Both the position numbers and the translations under genes were made by a program. Positions 1 through 8,459 of a stretch of 64,000 nucleotides of DNA are shown here, piece by piece (the first letter of the stretch is position 1; every line of letters begins with the position of its first letter). The notes below the pieces were generated by a model. The model was not told the origin of the DNA. It did not search any database and saw only the letters and a list, made by a program, of their open reading frames with translations. Source of the DNA: Terrimesophilobacter mesophilus (GTDB lineage Bacteria; Actinomycetota; Actinomycetes; Actinomycetales; Microbacteriaceae). The stretch spans positions 2,170,001 to 2,234,000 of the forward strand of contig NZ_JACHBP010000001.1 in NCBI RefSeq assembly GCF_014200375.1. The letters run 5' to 3'.

Positions 1-1293
1 GTGCGCAGCCTCGTGAGTCCTCTTGTCTTCGTGGTGGCCGCCGTCGTCGTGAACCAACTCGCCCGACACTGGCAGGCGCGAGCGGAGGATGCCTCCCAGC
101 GGGCGGAGGAGCGTGCCCGTCTGCTGCGCGAGGCGGTCGAACATGCCGAGCGGCTCGCCGAGCGTGAAGCAGAACTCCGCGCGCTCGAGCGGATGTTCCG
201 CGGCCTGTGGGCCGCCGTCACCGAGCAGTCGGTGATCGGTACGGACCGCACCGGTCTCATCGACGCCTGGAGCCCCGGCGCGACGAAGATGCTCGGGTAT
301 ACCGACGACGAGACCGAGGGCATCCGCAGAGTCGACGAATTCCACCTCCAGGACGAGCTCGCTGCTCGATCGAAGGAGCTCAACTATCCCGCGGGTGAGA
401 CGGTTCTCAACCCGGGTTTCTCCGCCCTCGTCGAGCCGGCCCGGCTGGGCGTTGCGGAGATCAGGGAGTGGGCCTACCGCGCATCCGATGGTCGCATCAT
501 CCCGGTAGACCTTGCCGTCACCCCTCGGCTGGACGAGTCGGGGGACATCACCGGCTACCTCTTCATCGCGAGTGACCTCACGAAGGCGAAGGAGCTCTCC
601 CGGCTCAAGGACGAGTTCGTCGGGCTCATCTCTCACGAGCTGAGGACGCCGCTCAGTTCGATACTCGGCTATCTGGAGTTGCTGCGCGACGAGGACGGGA
701 CCGAGCTCACCGCCAACCAGCTGCACTACCTTTCCGTGGCCGAGCGCAACGCGAACCGACTGCTGCGACTCGTCGGAGACCTGCTCTTCACCGCACAGGT
801 CGACTCGGGGATGTTCCAGGTCGACCAGAGCGAACAGAATCTGAGCGCCATCGTGGCCGCGTCGGTCGAGTCGGCGCGGCCGGCCGCGGCGACCGCCGGG
901 ATCGAACTCGCGATGAGCGCTCCGGATCGCACGATCATCCGCGGTGATGTCGTTCGTCTCGGTCAGGCGTGCGACAACCTCATCTCGAATGCCCTCAAGT
1001 TCACGCCACGCGGTGGCAACGTGACAGTCAGTGTCGTGACCGACGCGGAGAACGCGACGGTGTCCTTCCAGGACACCGGGATGGGGATACCGCCCGCCGA
1101 ACTCGACAAGCTCTTCTCCCGATTCTTCCGCGCGTCGACAGCGACGAGGAACGCCGTGCCGGGAGTCGGACTCGGCCTCGTGATCACGAAGGCGATCGTG
1201 TCGGCCCATGGCGGCGAGCTCGGGGTCACGAGCGAGGAGGGCGCGGGCACCCGCTTCACCATGAGCCTGCCACTGGCCCCAGTCAGCGCCTGA
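1..1293 (+). CDS. PAS-domain sensor histidine kinase (5' end probably cut by the window)
   Basis: A sensor kinase that would autophosphorylate on histidine and pass phosphate to an unseen response regulator. It opens with one hydrophobic segment (residues 6-19), then a charged helical linker (24-65), a PAS domain (about 65-200), a HisKA dimerisation box with SHELRTPLSS (phospho-acceptor His212) and a HATPase domain with N box DNLISNALKF, G1 DTGMGIP, an F box and G2 GVGLGLVI. The frame is open from base 1 with a GTG there, but only one short membrane segment is visible, so more N-terminal membrane domain probably lies outside the window. No response regulator is adjacent. The 3' end overlaps the convergent aminotransferase gene by 11 bases. 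Confidence 0.88.
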   Translation: MRSLVSPLVFVVAAVVVNQLARHWQARAEDASQRAEERARLLREAVEHAERLAEREAELRALERMFRGLWAAVTEQSVIGTDRTGLIDAWSPGATKMLGYTDDETEGIRRVDEFHLQDELAARSKELNYPAGETVLNPGFSALVEPARLGVAEIREWAYRASDGRIIPVDLAVTPRLDESGDITGYLFIASDLTKAKELSRLKDEFVGLISHELRTPLSSILGYLELLRDEDGTELTANQLHYLSVAERNANRLLRLVGDLLFTAQVDSGMFQVDQSEQNLSAIVAASVESARPAAATAGIELAMSAPDRTIIRGDVVRLGQACDNLISNALKFTPRGGNVTVSVVTDAENATVSFQDTGMGIPPAELDKLFSRFFRASTATRNAVPGVGLGLVITKAIVSAHGGELGVTSEEGAGTRFTMSLPLAPVSA

Positions 1294-2479
1294 TCCCCGC
1301 CAGTTGCGCCGCCGCGCGCTCGAGCACCTCGGTCTTCTTGCAGAACGCGAACCGGATGAGCGAGGCATAGTCCGCCCGGCGCTCCGGCCTGACGAATGCG
1401 GTCACCGGGATGCCGACGACGCCGGCGAGTTCCGGCAGCCGGCGGCACGCGTCGTCCGCGTCGGCGAAGCCGAGCGGGGCGGCATCCGCGATCACGAAGT
1501 AGCCGCCACGGGGGCGCGAGACGGTGAACCCGGCAGCGACGAGGCCGGCGAACAACAGGCCGCACTTCGCCTCGAGGGCGGCGGCGGCATCCGTGAAGTA
1601 GGAGTCGGGCAGGCCGAGCCCGACGGCGATGGCCGGCTGGAACGGTGCGCCGTTGACGAACGTGAGGAACTGCTTGACCGCGGTGATCGCCTCGATGAGT
1701 TCGTGCGGGGCGGTGACCCAGCCGATCTTCCAGCCGGTCGTGCTGAATGTCTTGCCGCCGCTCGAGATGCTGACAGTGCGTTCGCGCGCTCCGGGGAGGC
1801 TCGCGATCGGAGTGTGGGAAGTGCTGAAGGTCAGGTGCTCGTAGACCTCGTCGGTGACGATGAGCGCATCGTGCTGGTGTGCTAGTTCGACGATGAGGGA
1901 GAGCGTGTCCGCCCCGAGAATCGTGCCGGTGGGGTTGTGCGGGTCGTTGATCAGGATGATGCGGGTGCGGTCGGTGACGGCGGCGCGGAGTTCGTCATGG
2001 TCGGGCTGGAAGTCCGCACCACGCAGCGGTACCGTGACGTGCCGGAGCCGGGCGAGCCCCGCAATCGCCGCATAGGAGTCGTAGAACGGTTCGAAGGTGA
2101 CGAGCTCATCGCCGTCGTCCGTGAGGGCCAGGATCGTCGCGGCGAGCGCCTCCGTGGCGCCGGCGGTGACGAGCACTTCGCGGTCGGGGTCGACATCGAG
2201 ACCGTAGAAGCGGAACTGGTGCTGCGCGATGGCCTGCCGCAGAACGGGCATGCCGAGCCCCGGCGGGTACTGGTTCAGCCCAGCACTGATGGCGTCCCGC
2301 GCAGCGTCGAGCACTTCCGCTGGGCCGTCTTCGTCGGGGAAACCCTGGCCCAGATTGATGGCCCCCGTCGTCGCCGCCAGCGCGGACATCTCCGCGAAGA
2401 TCGTCGGACGCAGCTGGTCATCGTCACCGAGCAGCATCGCGCCTCTCGCGGTTCGCTCCCACGCGCCATGCACGGTCAT
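1283..2479 (-). CDS. Class I/II PLP-dependent aminotransferase
   Basis: A fold-type I pyridoxal-phosphate aminotransferase of 398 residues, the usual length for the family. Visible marks are the N-terminal INLGQGFPDEDGP stretch, the NDPHNPTGT loop, VTDEVYEHL, and the PLP lysine in SSGGKTFSTTGWK (Lys243). The GQGFPD signature and the GGKTFSTTGWKIGW block are typical of the branch containing kynurenine/methionine aminotransferases and N-succinyl-diaminopimelate aminotransferase, so the exact substrate is open. The ATG at 2479 is used; a second methionine at residue 15 is possible. No biosynthetic partner genes lie beside it. Confidence 0.88.
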   Translation of the reverse strand: MTVHGAWERTARGAMLLGDDDQLRPTIFAEMSALAATTGAINLGQGFPDEDGPAEVLDAARDAISAGLNQYPPGLGMPVLRQAIAQHQFRFYGLDVDPDREVLVTAGATEALAATILALTDDGDELVTFEPFYDSYAAIAGLARLRHVTVPLRGADFQPDHDELRAAVTDRTRIILINDPHNPTGTILGADTLSLIVELAHQHDALIVTDEVYEHLTFSTSHTPIASLPGARERTVSISSGGKTFSTTGWKIGWVTAPHELIEAITAVKQFLTFVNGAPFQPAIAVGLGLPDSYFTDAAAALEAKCGLLFAGLVAAGFTVSRPRGGYFVIADAAPLGFADADDACRRLPELAGVVGIPVTAFVRPERRADYASLIRFAFCKKTEVLERAAAQLAGIRR

Positions 2480-2535
2480 GATCCAACGCTATCGCGACTT
2501 GTGGATAACTCTGGCGGGAACAGGCGGCCCTGACC

Positions 2536-2541
2536 TACCTT
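2536..2541 (+). promoter_or_regulatory. Leaderless -10 box for the lipoprotein gene
   Basis: TACCTT lies 7 bases before the ATG at 2549. This is the same -10-to-start spacing seen at many other starts in this window, so transcription probably begins at or next to the start codon. Confidence 0.5.
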
Positions 2542-2548
2542 CGTTCCC

Positions 2549-3118
2549 ATGGGGTTTCGGATGCTGCACCCTGCAGCAACACTGCTGGCCATACTGCTGC
2601 TCGCCGGCTGCGTACCCAGCGAGCCCGTCATCTCGCCGCCGCCGGAACCTCACTCGACTCCCATCTTCGCGTCCGACGAGGATGCTCTCGCGGCGGCCAC
2701 GGAGGCGTATGCGAAGTACCTTGCGGTTTCAGATCAGATTCTCTCCGACGGTGGCAAGGGCGAGGAGCGACTGCTTACAGTCGCGACTAGAGAGTGGGCC
2801 GAGTTGCAGAACGAGGGTTTCGCGGAGGCCCGCGAGAAGGGTTGGCACAGCACTGGAACAACGACGTTCGACTCGCTAAGGATTGAACAATACGATTCGC
2901 ACGCCGTCCAAGGCGCACCAATAATGCGGGCGTACGTATGTATAGATGTCTCGAGCGTTGACGTTCTAGATGCGAGGGGCGTCAGTGTCGTCTCGACCGA
3001 CCGACCTGATCGCTCTCCCGCCGAGATCGCCTATTCGTGGTTCGAGAAGCCAAATCGCGGCATCTTGATTGCCCATATTGACCCGTGGGGAGGCCGAGAC
3101 TTTTGCACAGACTCCTAA
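2549..3118 (+). CDS. Putative lipoprotein of unknown function
   Basis: A 189-residue protein with a lipoprotein signal: basic start, hydrophobic stretch and lipobox LLLAGC (Cys21), so it is predicted to be anchored on the outer face of the membrane. A Pro-rich linker (residues 27-36) precedes a mixed domain of about 150 residues containing two late cysteines. I do not recognise a named family. It overlaps or abuts the next secreted-protein gene, so the two are probably co-transcribed and may act together at the cell surface. Base composition is visibly more AT-rich here than in flanking genes, which may indicate acquisition or weak codon selection. Confidence 0.7.
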   Translation: MGFRMLHPAATLLAILLLAGCVPSEPVISPPPEPHSTPIFASDEDALAAATEAYAKYLAVSDQILSDGGKGEERLLTVATREWAELQNEGFAEAREKGWHSTGTTTFDSLRIEQYDSHAVQGAPIMRAYVCIDVSSVDVLDARGVSVVSTDRPDRSPAEIAYSWFEKPNRGILIAHIDPWGGRDFCTDS

Positions 3119-3867
3119 TTGCGACCATTGCCATGGTTCTCTTGGTTTCGGTTGGTTCAGTGCCCGCCTGGGCAGATTCGTCCTGTACCGACTTGGAGCG
3201 CGCGACGACCGGCTGTCCAAACATCTCAGTCGGCAACGATGGCCACGAGGTCACGATCGGCGGGGAAGTCGACCAGCCCGGCACTGGCGGCGGGCCCGGC
3301 TCGAGCTCCGGCGCCGATCCGGTACCCGATCCGATGCCGCCGCTCACAGTCGATCGCCCGGGTTACACCGTCACGATTCCGGTGACGCTCTCCGACCTCG
3401 CGCGGTTCCGACCGAATCCGGGAACCGACCACATGCAGCCGGACGGATGGATGATCGTCGGCCTGTCCACGAACTTCTACGCGCGCGCCGCCCAGCACGT
3501 GAAGACGGGGGCGCTTCTCGGCGAGCCGGCATCGGTGCGTTTCACGCCCGTTCGCTACGCCTGGACCTACGGCGACGGCTCGTCGCGAACGGCCTCGACA
3601 CCCGGGTCGACCTGGGACGCCCTCGGCGTACACGAATTCGACGCGACGGCGACGAGCCACATCTACCGCAACCCGGGGAGATACCTGATCGACCTCACCA
3701 TCGGCTACGCCCCCGAGTATCGACTCGCATCCGGCAGCGAATGGATTCCGGTCGCCGGCCTCGTCTGGGTACCCGCGAATCGCCTCGTGGCGGTCGCGGC
3801 GGCAGGGGCGAAAACCGTCCTCGTCGAAGACGAATGCACCGTGAACCCGTTCGGCCCAGGCTGCTGA
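3103..3867 (+). CDS. Secreted PKD-like domain protein
   Basis: A predicted exported protein with a signal peptide (hydrophobic core IATIAMVLLVSVGSV, cleavage after AWA). A low-complexity Gly/Ser/Pro linker follows, then a domain with PKD features (YAWTYGDGSS, SHIYRNPGRYLIDLTI). It ends in DECTVNPFGPGC. I chose the TTG at 3103 because GGGAGG lies 10 bases upstream; the in-frame GTG at 3085 has no such site. Either start overlaps the upstream lipoprotein gene (16 or 34 bases), which implies translational coupling. No catalytic domain is visible, and the function, perhaps surface binding, is unknown. Confidence 0.75.
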   Translation: MHRLLIATIAMVLLVSVGSVPAWADSSCTDLERATTGCPNISVGNDGHEVTIGGEVDQPGTGGGPGSSSGADPVPDPMPPLTVDRPGYTVTIPVTLSDLARFRPNPGTDHMQPDGWMIVGLSTNFYARAAQHVKTGALLGEPASVRFTPVRYAWTYGDGSSRTASTPGSTWDALGVHEFDATATSHIYRNPGRYLIDLTIGYAPEYRLASGSEWIPVAGLVWVPANRLVAVAAAGAKTVLVEDECTVNPFGPGC

Positions 3868-3997
3868 CACCGTCCAGCTCCGGCCCGCTCGCACGCTCAC
3901 CCACGGTTCATCGGATCCCGTCGGCGCGCTCACAGCCCAGTCAAATACAATGCTCAGGCTGCAGTTGGATGCTATCCCTGCCTGGAAGGAGCACCCC

Positions 3998-5392
3998 ATG
4001 ACTGACAACCCAGAGGTTGAGAACCCCGACACCACCGAGCCGACCCCGTCAGCCGGTCCCGCAGAGCCCGCTGCCACGCAGCCGACCCCGTCGGTCACAG
4101 ACACCGAACCCACCGCCGTTCCTCCGGCCTTCGCTGCCAGTGCGCAGGCGCCGGCATCCGCTCCCGCCAAGCGCTCCACCCCGGTCGGCCTCGTCGCAGC
4201 GCTCGCCGTCGGCGCGCTCGTCGGCGGCGTATCCGGTGCCGGTGTCGCCACGTGGGCCATCACCTCGAACGTCAACCTTCACTCCACAGCGGCCAGCGCG
4301 CCCGGCCCGTCCACCATCACGGTCAACGACGCGGCGGATGCCACGCGCATCACCGCGATCGCCGCATCCGCCGGTCCCTCCGTCGTGACCGTCTCCGTGC
4401 AGGGCGGAAGCTCAGCAGGAACCGGATCGGGTGTCATCCTCACCGAGGACGGCTACATCCTCACCAACACCCATGTCGTCACACTGGATGGTGAGACCGC
4501 GCATCCGACCATCTCGGTGCAGTCCTATGACGGACACCTCTACACCGCCAAACTGGTCGGCACCGACCCGATCACCGACCTCGCGGTCATCAAGATCCAG
4601 GGCACCTTCCAACCGCTGCAGTTCGCCGACTCGAGCAAACTGAACGTCGGCGACGACACCGTCGCGATCGGTGCACCGCTCGGCCTGTCCAACACGGTCA
4701 CCAACGGCATCGTCAGCGCACTCAACCGCAGCATCACGGTCTCCTCCTCCGCGGCGCCCAAGGAAGGCACGTCACCGACACCGAACGACAACGGCGGAAG
4801 CGGACCGTTCAACTTCTGGGAGTTCCCCGGCCAGGGCGGATCGCAGGACCAGCAGCCACAGAGCGCAGCGCAGCAGGCGAACATCTTCCTGCCCGTCATC
4901 CAGACGGATGCCGCCATCAATCCCGGAAACTCCGGCGGAGCGCTCCTCGACCTCGACGGCAAGGTCATCGGAATCAACGTCGCGATCGCCGGCACCGGCA
5001 ACTCGACCGGCGGTCAGTCCGGAAGCATCGGCGTGGGCTTCGCGATCCCGTCCAACCTCGCCAAGCGCATCGCGTTCGACATCATCAACGGCGGCGCGGC
5101 GACGCACGGACTGCTCGGCGCGACCGTCATGGATGTGACCGGCGACAGCGCGATCACCACCAAGACCGTGGTCGGCGCGAGCGTCCAGTCCGTGACAGAC
5201 GGCGGGGCCGCCGCGAAGGCCGGAATCCGAAAGGGCGACGTCATCACCGGTTTCAACGGGCTCCCGATCACGGGAAGCACAGACCTCACCGCGCAGGTGC
5301 GGGCGGCGGAAGCAGGCTCCCACGCGACCGTCACCTACGTTCGCAACGGACAGTCGACGACCGTCAACGTCGTCCTCGGTGAACTCAAGTAA
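3998..5392 (+). CDS. HtrA/DegP-like trypsin-type serine protease with PDZ domain
   Basis: A membrane-tethered serine protease for envelope protein quality control, 464 residues. It has a Pro/Thr-rich cytoplasmic tail (1-60), one transmembrane helix (about 63-85), a trypsin-like domain with catalytic His159 (NTHVV), Asp194 (DPITDLAV) and Ser312 (NPGNSGGAL), and a C-terminal PDZ domain (about 370-460). A long low-complexity insert (about 250-295) sits in the protease domain. The ATG at 3998 follows GGAAGGAG at a good distance; the frame is open further up to 3950 but that start has no ribosome site. The gene is followed by a strong hairpin. Confidence 0.92.
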   Translation: MTDNPEVENPDTTEPTPSAGPAEPAATQPTPSVTDTEPTAVPPAFAASAQAPASAPAKRSTPVGLVAALAVGALVGGVSGAGVATWAITSNVNLHSTAASAPGPSTITVNDAADATRITAIAASAGPSVVTVSVQGGSSAGTGSGVILTEDGYILTNTHVVTLDGETAHPTISVQSYDGHLYTAKLVGTDPITDLAVIKIQGTFQPLQFADSSKLNVGDDTVAIGAPLGLSNTVTNGIVSALNRSITVSSSAAPKEGTSPTPNDNGGSGPFNFWEFPGQGGSQDQQPQSAAQQANIFLPVIQTDAAINPGNSGGALLDLDGKVIGINVAIAGTGNSTGGQSGSIGVGFAIPSNLAKRIAFDIINGGAATHGLLGATVMDVTGDSAITTKTVVGASVQSVTDGGAAAKAGIRKGDVITGFNGLPITGSTDLTAQVRAAEAGSHATVTYVRNGQSTTVNVVLGELK

Positions 5393-5403
5393 TTCACGAT
5401 CGA

Positions 5404-5442
5404 GCAGATGCCCGACCGCCGGTGAGGCGGCCGGGCATCTGC
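5404..5442 (+). terminator. Hairpin terminator after the HtrA-like gene
   Basis: Two 17-base arms, 5404-5420 and 5426-5442, pair except for one A-C mismatch around a five-base loop (GGTGA). It starts 11 bases after the protease stop codon. There is no long T run, as is common for terminators in high-GC actinobacteria. Confidence 0.75.
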
Positions 5443-5454
5443 CATAGTTGACGG

Positions 5455-6504
5455 ATGGCGTCGACCGCACAACCGCATCCGGCGGTGTCGTATGTCATGC
5501 CCGTCCTCAACGAGTTCGACTACATCGAAACCGCGATCAGGACGGTACTCGACCAGGACTACCCGGGCGAGACGGAACTCGTCATTGCGCTCGGGCCGTC
5601 GACGGATGGGACCACCGAGCTGGTCCGAAGGCTCGCGAGCGCAGACAAGCGCATCCACACCGTCGAGAACCCGGATGCCGACATCCCGGTCGGGTTGAAC
5701 CTCGCCATCCGCGCGAGCAGCAATCCGATCGTGGTCAGGGTCGACGCTCACTCGCAGCTCGAACCCGGATACACGAGCGCGGCCGTCGCCACGCTCGAGC
5801 GCACCGGCGCAGCGAACGTCGGCGGCGTCATGTTCGCGAAGGGCACGACGCCGTTCCAGTCGTCCGTCGCGCGCGCATACAACAGCCCCTTCGGGCTCGG
5901 CGGTGCCCGATACCACGGTGGCGCGAAGGAGGGCCCCGCGGAATCCGCCTATCTCGGCGTGTTCCGGCGTGAGGCACTGGAGAAGGCGGGACTCTTCGAC
6001 GAGACGATCCGACGCGGAGAGGACTGGGAACTCAACCTGCGCATCCGCTGGGGCGGAGGCACCGTGTGGTTCGATCCCGACCTGAAGGTCACCTACTGGC
6101 CACGAGAGAACTGGCCCAAGCTCGCACGGCAGTTCTTCGCCACCGGGGTCTGGCGTGCAGAACTCGTGCGCCGCATCCGAGGCCGGAACCCGTGGCGGTT
6201 CTACGCGCCACCGCTCCTCGTGCTCTCGCTCATCGTGTGCATCGTCGTCGCCGTGCTTCAGCTCACCGGGGTTCTGCACGGTCGACTCGGGCTCGCGGCC
6301 TGCCTCGTCTACCTCGCGCCCATTCTCTACTTCGCCCTCGTCATCTGGGTCGCCCTCACGCAGGATGTCGTGAAGCCGTGGCGTGACCGATGGCTGTTCC
6401 TCATCGTGCTGCCGACGATGCACATCAGCTGGGGGACCGGATTCCTGCTCGGCGTCATCCGCGGTGCCGGCGACACGAACGACACCTCGCGAACGGGCGC
6501 CTAG
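5455..6504 (+). CDS. Family 2 glycosyltransferase, ExoA-like
   Basis: An inverting GT-A glycosyltransferase that would add a sugar from a nucleotide donor to a lipid-linked or wall glycan acceptor at the inner membrane face. The N-terminal GT2 fold shows VSYVMPVLNE (residues 11-20), a metal-binding VRVDAHS (about 97) and the acceptor-side RRGEDWELNLRI (about 184). The C-terminal third has two or three membrane helices (about 250-340). It resembles succinoglycan-type ExoA transferases. It lies upstream of the glycopolymer block at 6897-14656 and may contribute to it. The ATG at 5455 has no clear ribosome site. Confidence 0.85.
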   Translation: MASTAQPHPAVSYVMPVLNEFDYIETAIRTVLDQDYPGETELVIALGPSTDGTTELVRRLASADKRIHTVENPDADIPVGLNLAIRASSNPIVVRVDAHSQLEPGYTSAAVATLERTGAANVGGVMFAKGTTPFQSSVARAYNSPFGLGGARYHGGAKEGPAESAYLGVFRREALEKAGLFDETIRRGEDWELNLRIRWGGGTVWFDPDLKVTYWPRENWPKLARQFFATGVWRAELVRRIRGRNPWRFYAPPLLVLSLIVCIVVAVLQLTGVLHGRLGLAACLVYLAPILYFALVIWVALTQDVVKPWRDRWLFLIVLPTMHISWGTGFLLGVIRGAGDTNDTSRTGA

Positions 6505-6842
6505 CTCTTCGTTTTCGGCGCCCGAGGCTTCTTGGGCTTCGGCGCGGGCAGGATGTCGGCGGTGCGCTGCACGAGGTCCTGCAGCCATTCGCGGTTCTCC
6601 AGACTGTCGCCCGGCACCTCGTAGTAGAGCTTGGATCCGGGGTAGGCGGGAGCCATCGAGTCCGGACCGAGCAGCTCTTCTCCCACAGGCGTCGGCTTCA
6701 TGAAGACCGTGTCGTCGCAGATGAAGGCGACCGTCTTCCCGTCGCAGTACAGTGCGAACTCGCCGAACATCGCGCAGGTGCTGACCTCGAGCGGATGCAG
6801 CTGGTCCAGAACGTAGTCGGCCGTCTCTTTGCGCGTGGACAT
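6501..6842 (-). CDS. TfoX N-terminal domain protein
   Basis: A 113-residue stand-alone TfoX/Sxy N-terminal domain. The early CAMFGEFALYCDGKTVAFI core and DTVFMKPT are characteristic. In gammaproteobacteria TfoX regulates competence; actinobacterial single-domain versions have no established role. The tail is Lys/Pro-rich (PAPKPKKPRAPKTKS). It overlaps the convergent glycosyltransferase end by 4 bases. A TATCGT -10 box (6849-6854 on the minus strand) lies 6 bases from the ATG, so the message is probably leaderless. Confidence 0.85.
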   Translation of the reverse strand: MSTRKETADYVLDQLHPLEVSTCAMFGEFALYCDGKTVAFICDDTVFMKPTPVGEELLGPDSMAPAYPGSKLYYEVPGDSLENREWLQDLVQRTADILPAPKPKKPRAPKTKS

Positions 6843-6896
6843 GGTGTCACGATACCGCGGGCCGCTGGTGTGGGCGCATGAGACAGCGACGGTCGG

Positions 6897-8459
6897 TCAG
6901 ATCCTGCCCTCGCGGATGAGCCGCGCCATCACGCGCTCCGCCGCACCGCCGTCGTCGTGGGGATTGAACCGCTCCCGCCAGGCCGCGTATCGCGCCGCGA
7001 ACTCGTCCTGCACGGCATCCGGGTCTCGGACGAGCCTCACCAGCTCGGCCGGGTCCTGCACGACCGGGCCGGGGGCGACCGCCAGCAGGTCGAAGTAGAA
7101 ACCGCGCAGCACCTGGCGGTATCGGTCGAGATCCGGAGTGAAGAAGTAGATCGGCTTTCCGGTGACACTGAAGTCGAACATGACGCTCGAATAGTCGGTG
7201 ATGAGCGCGTCGGCCGCGAGGAACAGCTCCGAGACATCCGGATAGCTCGTGACATCGATCACGCCGCCTGCGCGCACATCCTCGCCGGGCTGGATGGTGC
7301 GCGAGTGCCCGCGGATGAGCGTGACGTACCCCGGACCGAGCTGTTCCGTGAACCGCGCGACGTCGAGGTGGTCGACGCGATCAGGGTGGTCATCGCGCCA
7401 GGTCGGCGCGTAGAGCAGCACGTGCACGTCATTCGGGATGCCGAGGCGCGCACGGATGGCCATGGCGTCACCGGTCACCAGGATGTCGTCCCGTGGGTAT
7501 CCTTCCTCCCAGATCGGCCCCAGGTAGGCGTACGCGCGCCGGAAGATCCGCGCGGCATACTCGTTCTGCGCCAGAAGGATGTCCCAGCGTGAACGTTCGC
7601 GCAGCGTCGCCAACGCGGGCCGGATGCCGGGCCTCCTGCGCGACAGCGCGAGCTTCTTGAGCATCGTCCCGTGCCAGGTCTGCACGACGGTCTGGTGTCT
7701 CCGCTTGTGGAAGCGGTTCCTCAGCCAGTCATTGATGACGATGAGTCGGGCATTCGCGCGTGCGTCCCACCAGGCCGCGCTGCCCTCGATCACGGCGATC
7801 GCGCCGTCGGGAACCGCAACCGACGCGTCGGCAACGGCCCAATACCTCACGGTGTCCGGGCGCGCCCGCACGAGAGCCCGATCCAGGGCCAGCGGGTTGC
7901 AGGAAGCGTTCTGGCCGTAGAAACTCTCGAAGAACGCGGCATCCTCTGGGGCGGATGGCGCTGAGCGGTACCGCGCTTCGAGCCTTGCCTGGTTCTCGGA
8001 ACCGAGCTCGTCGTCCGCGAGCGGGGGAGTGAAGACCACCGTCATGCCGGCATCCGTGGTGCGAAACGCGATGCGGAACAGGCCTGCCACCAGTTGAGGC
8101 GCGGGCAGCACGGTCGAGGCCGGCGCGGATTCGGGGGGCGCCGCATCCAGGATCGCGCCGTCCGCCACGAAACGGTACATGCCGCTGGGCGGAGGAAGAG
8201 CGGGGCCGCCCCAGCGGCTCGTGCACAGAGGAACCCTCGCGCGCCAGGTGCGGGAACCCGTATCGCCGGCGTGCGGACCGGGCTCGCCGGCATTCGGCTC
8301 GACTGACCCTGGCATCCGAAGTCGCGGCCCGACGAGTTCGAGCGATTCCGGGGCGGTCCCCGTCCCGTTGAGCTCGAGAATCGGGCCGGAAGCGGTCCGG
8401 TCCGACGATGCCGTGACCAGGGCGATCGACTCGAGCGCGAAGGTCCGCTGCGCCGTCAT
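6897..8459 (-). CDS. CDP-glycerol glycerophosphotransferase family protein (TagB/TagF-like)
   Basis: A 520-residue transferase of the teichoic-acid polymerase family, which moves glycerol-phosphate-type units from CDP-activated donors onto a lipid-linked acceptor at the membrane. The C-terminal catalytic part has QTWHGTMLKK (His263), LLYAPTWRDDH and ADALITDYSSVMFDF, all hallmark blocks. The first 200 residues are a separate domain without a clear match. Its ATG overlaps the stop of the upstream paralogue (8456) by 4 bases, so they form one operon. The real donor and polymer cannot be read from sequence. Confidence 0.85.
   Translation of the reverse strand: MTAQRTFALESIALVTASSDRTASGPILELNGTGTAPESLELVGPRLRMPGSVEPNAGEPGPHAGDTGSRTWRARVPLCTSRWGGPALPPPSGMYRFVADGAILDAAPPESAPASTVLPAPQLVAGLFRIAFRTTDAGMTVVFTPPLADDELGSENQARLEARYRSAPSAPEDAAFFESFYGQNASCNPLALDRALVRARPDTVRYWAVADASVAVPDGAIAVIEGSAAWWDARANARLIVINDWLRNRFHKRRHQTVVQTWHGTMLKKLALSRRRPGIRPALATLRERSRWDILLAQNEYAARIFRRAYAYLGPIWEEGYPRDDILVTGDAMAIRARLGIPNDVHVLLYAPTWRDDHPDRVDHLDVARFTEQLGPGYVTLIRGHSRTIQPGEDVRAGGVIDVTSYPDVSELFLAADALITDYSSVMFDFSVTGKPIYFFTPDLDRYRQVLRGFYFDLLAVAPGPVVQDPAELVRLVRDPDAVQDEFAARYAAWRERFNPHDDGGAAERVMARLIREGRI

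Noticed and set aside
3950-3997. Upstream start of the HtrA-like protease
   Set aside because: The ATG at 3950 has no ribosome site, whereas 3998 follows GGAAGGAG at normal spacing.
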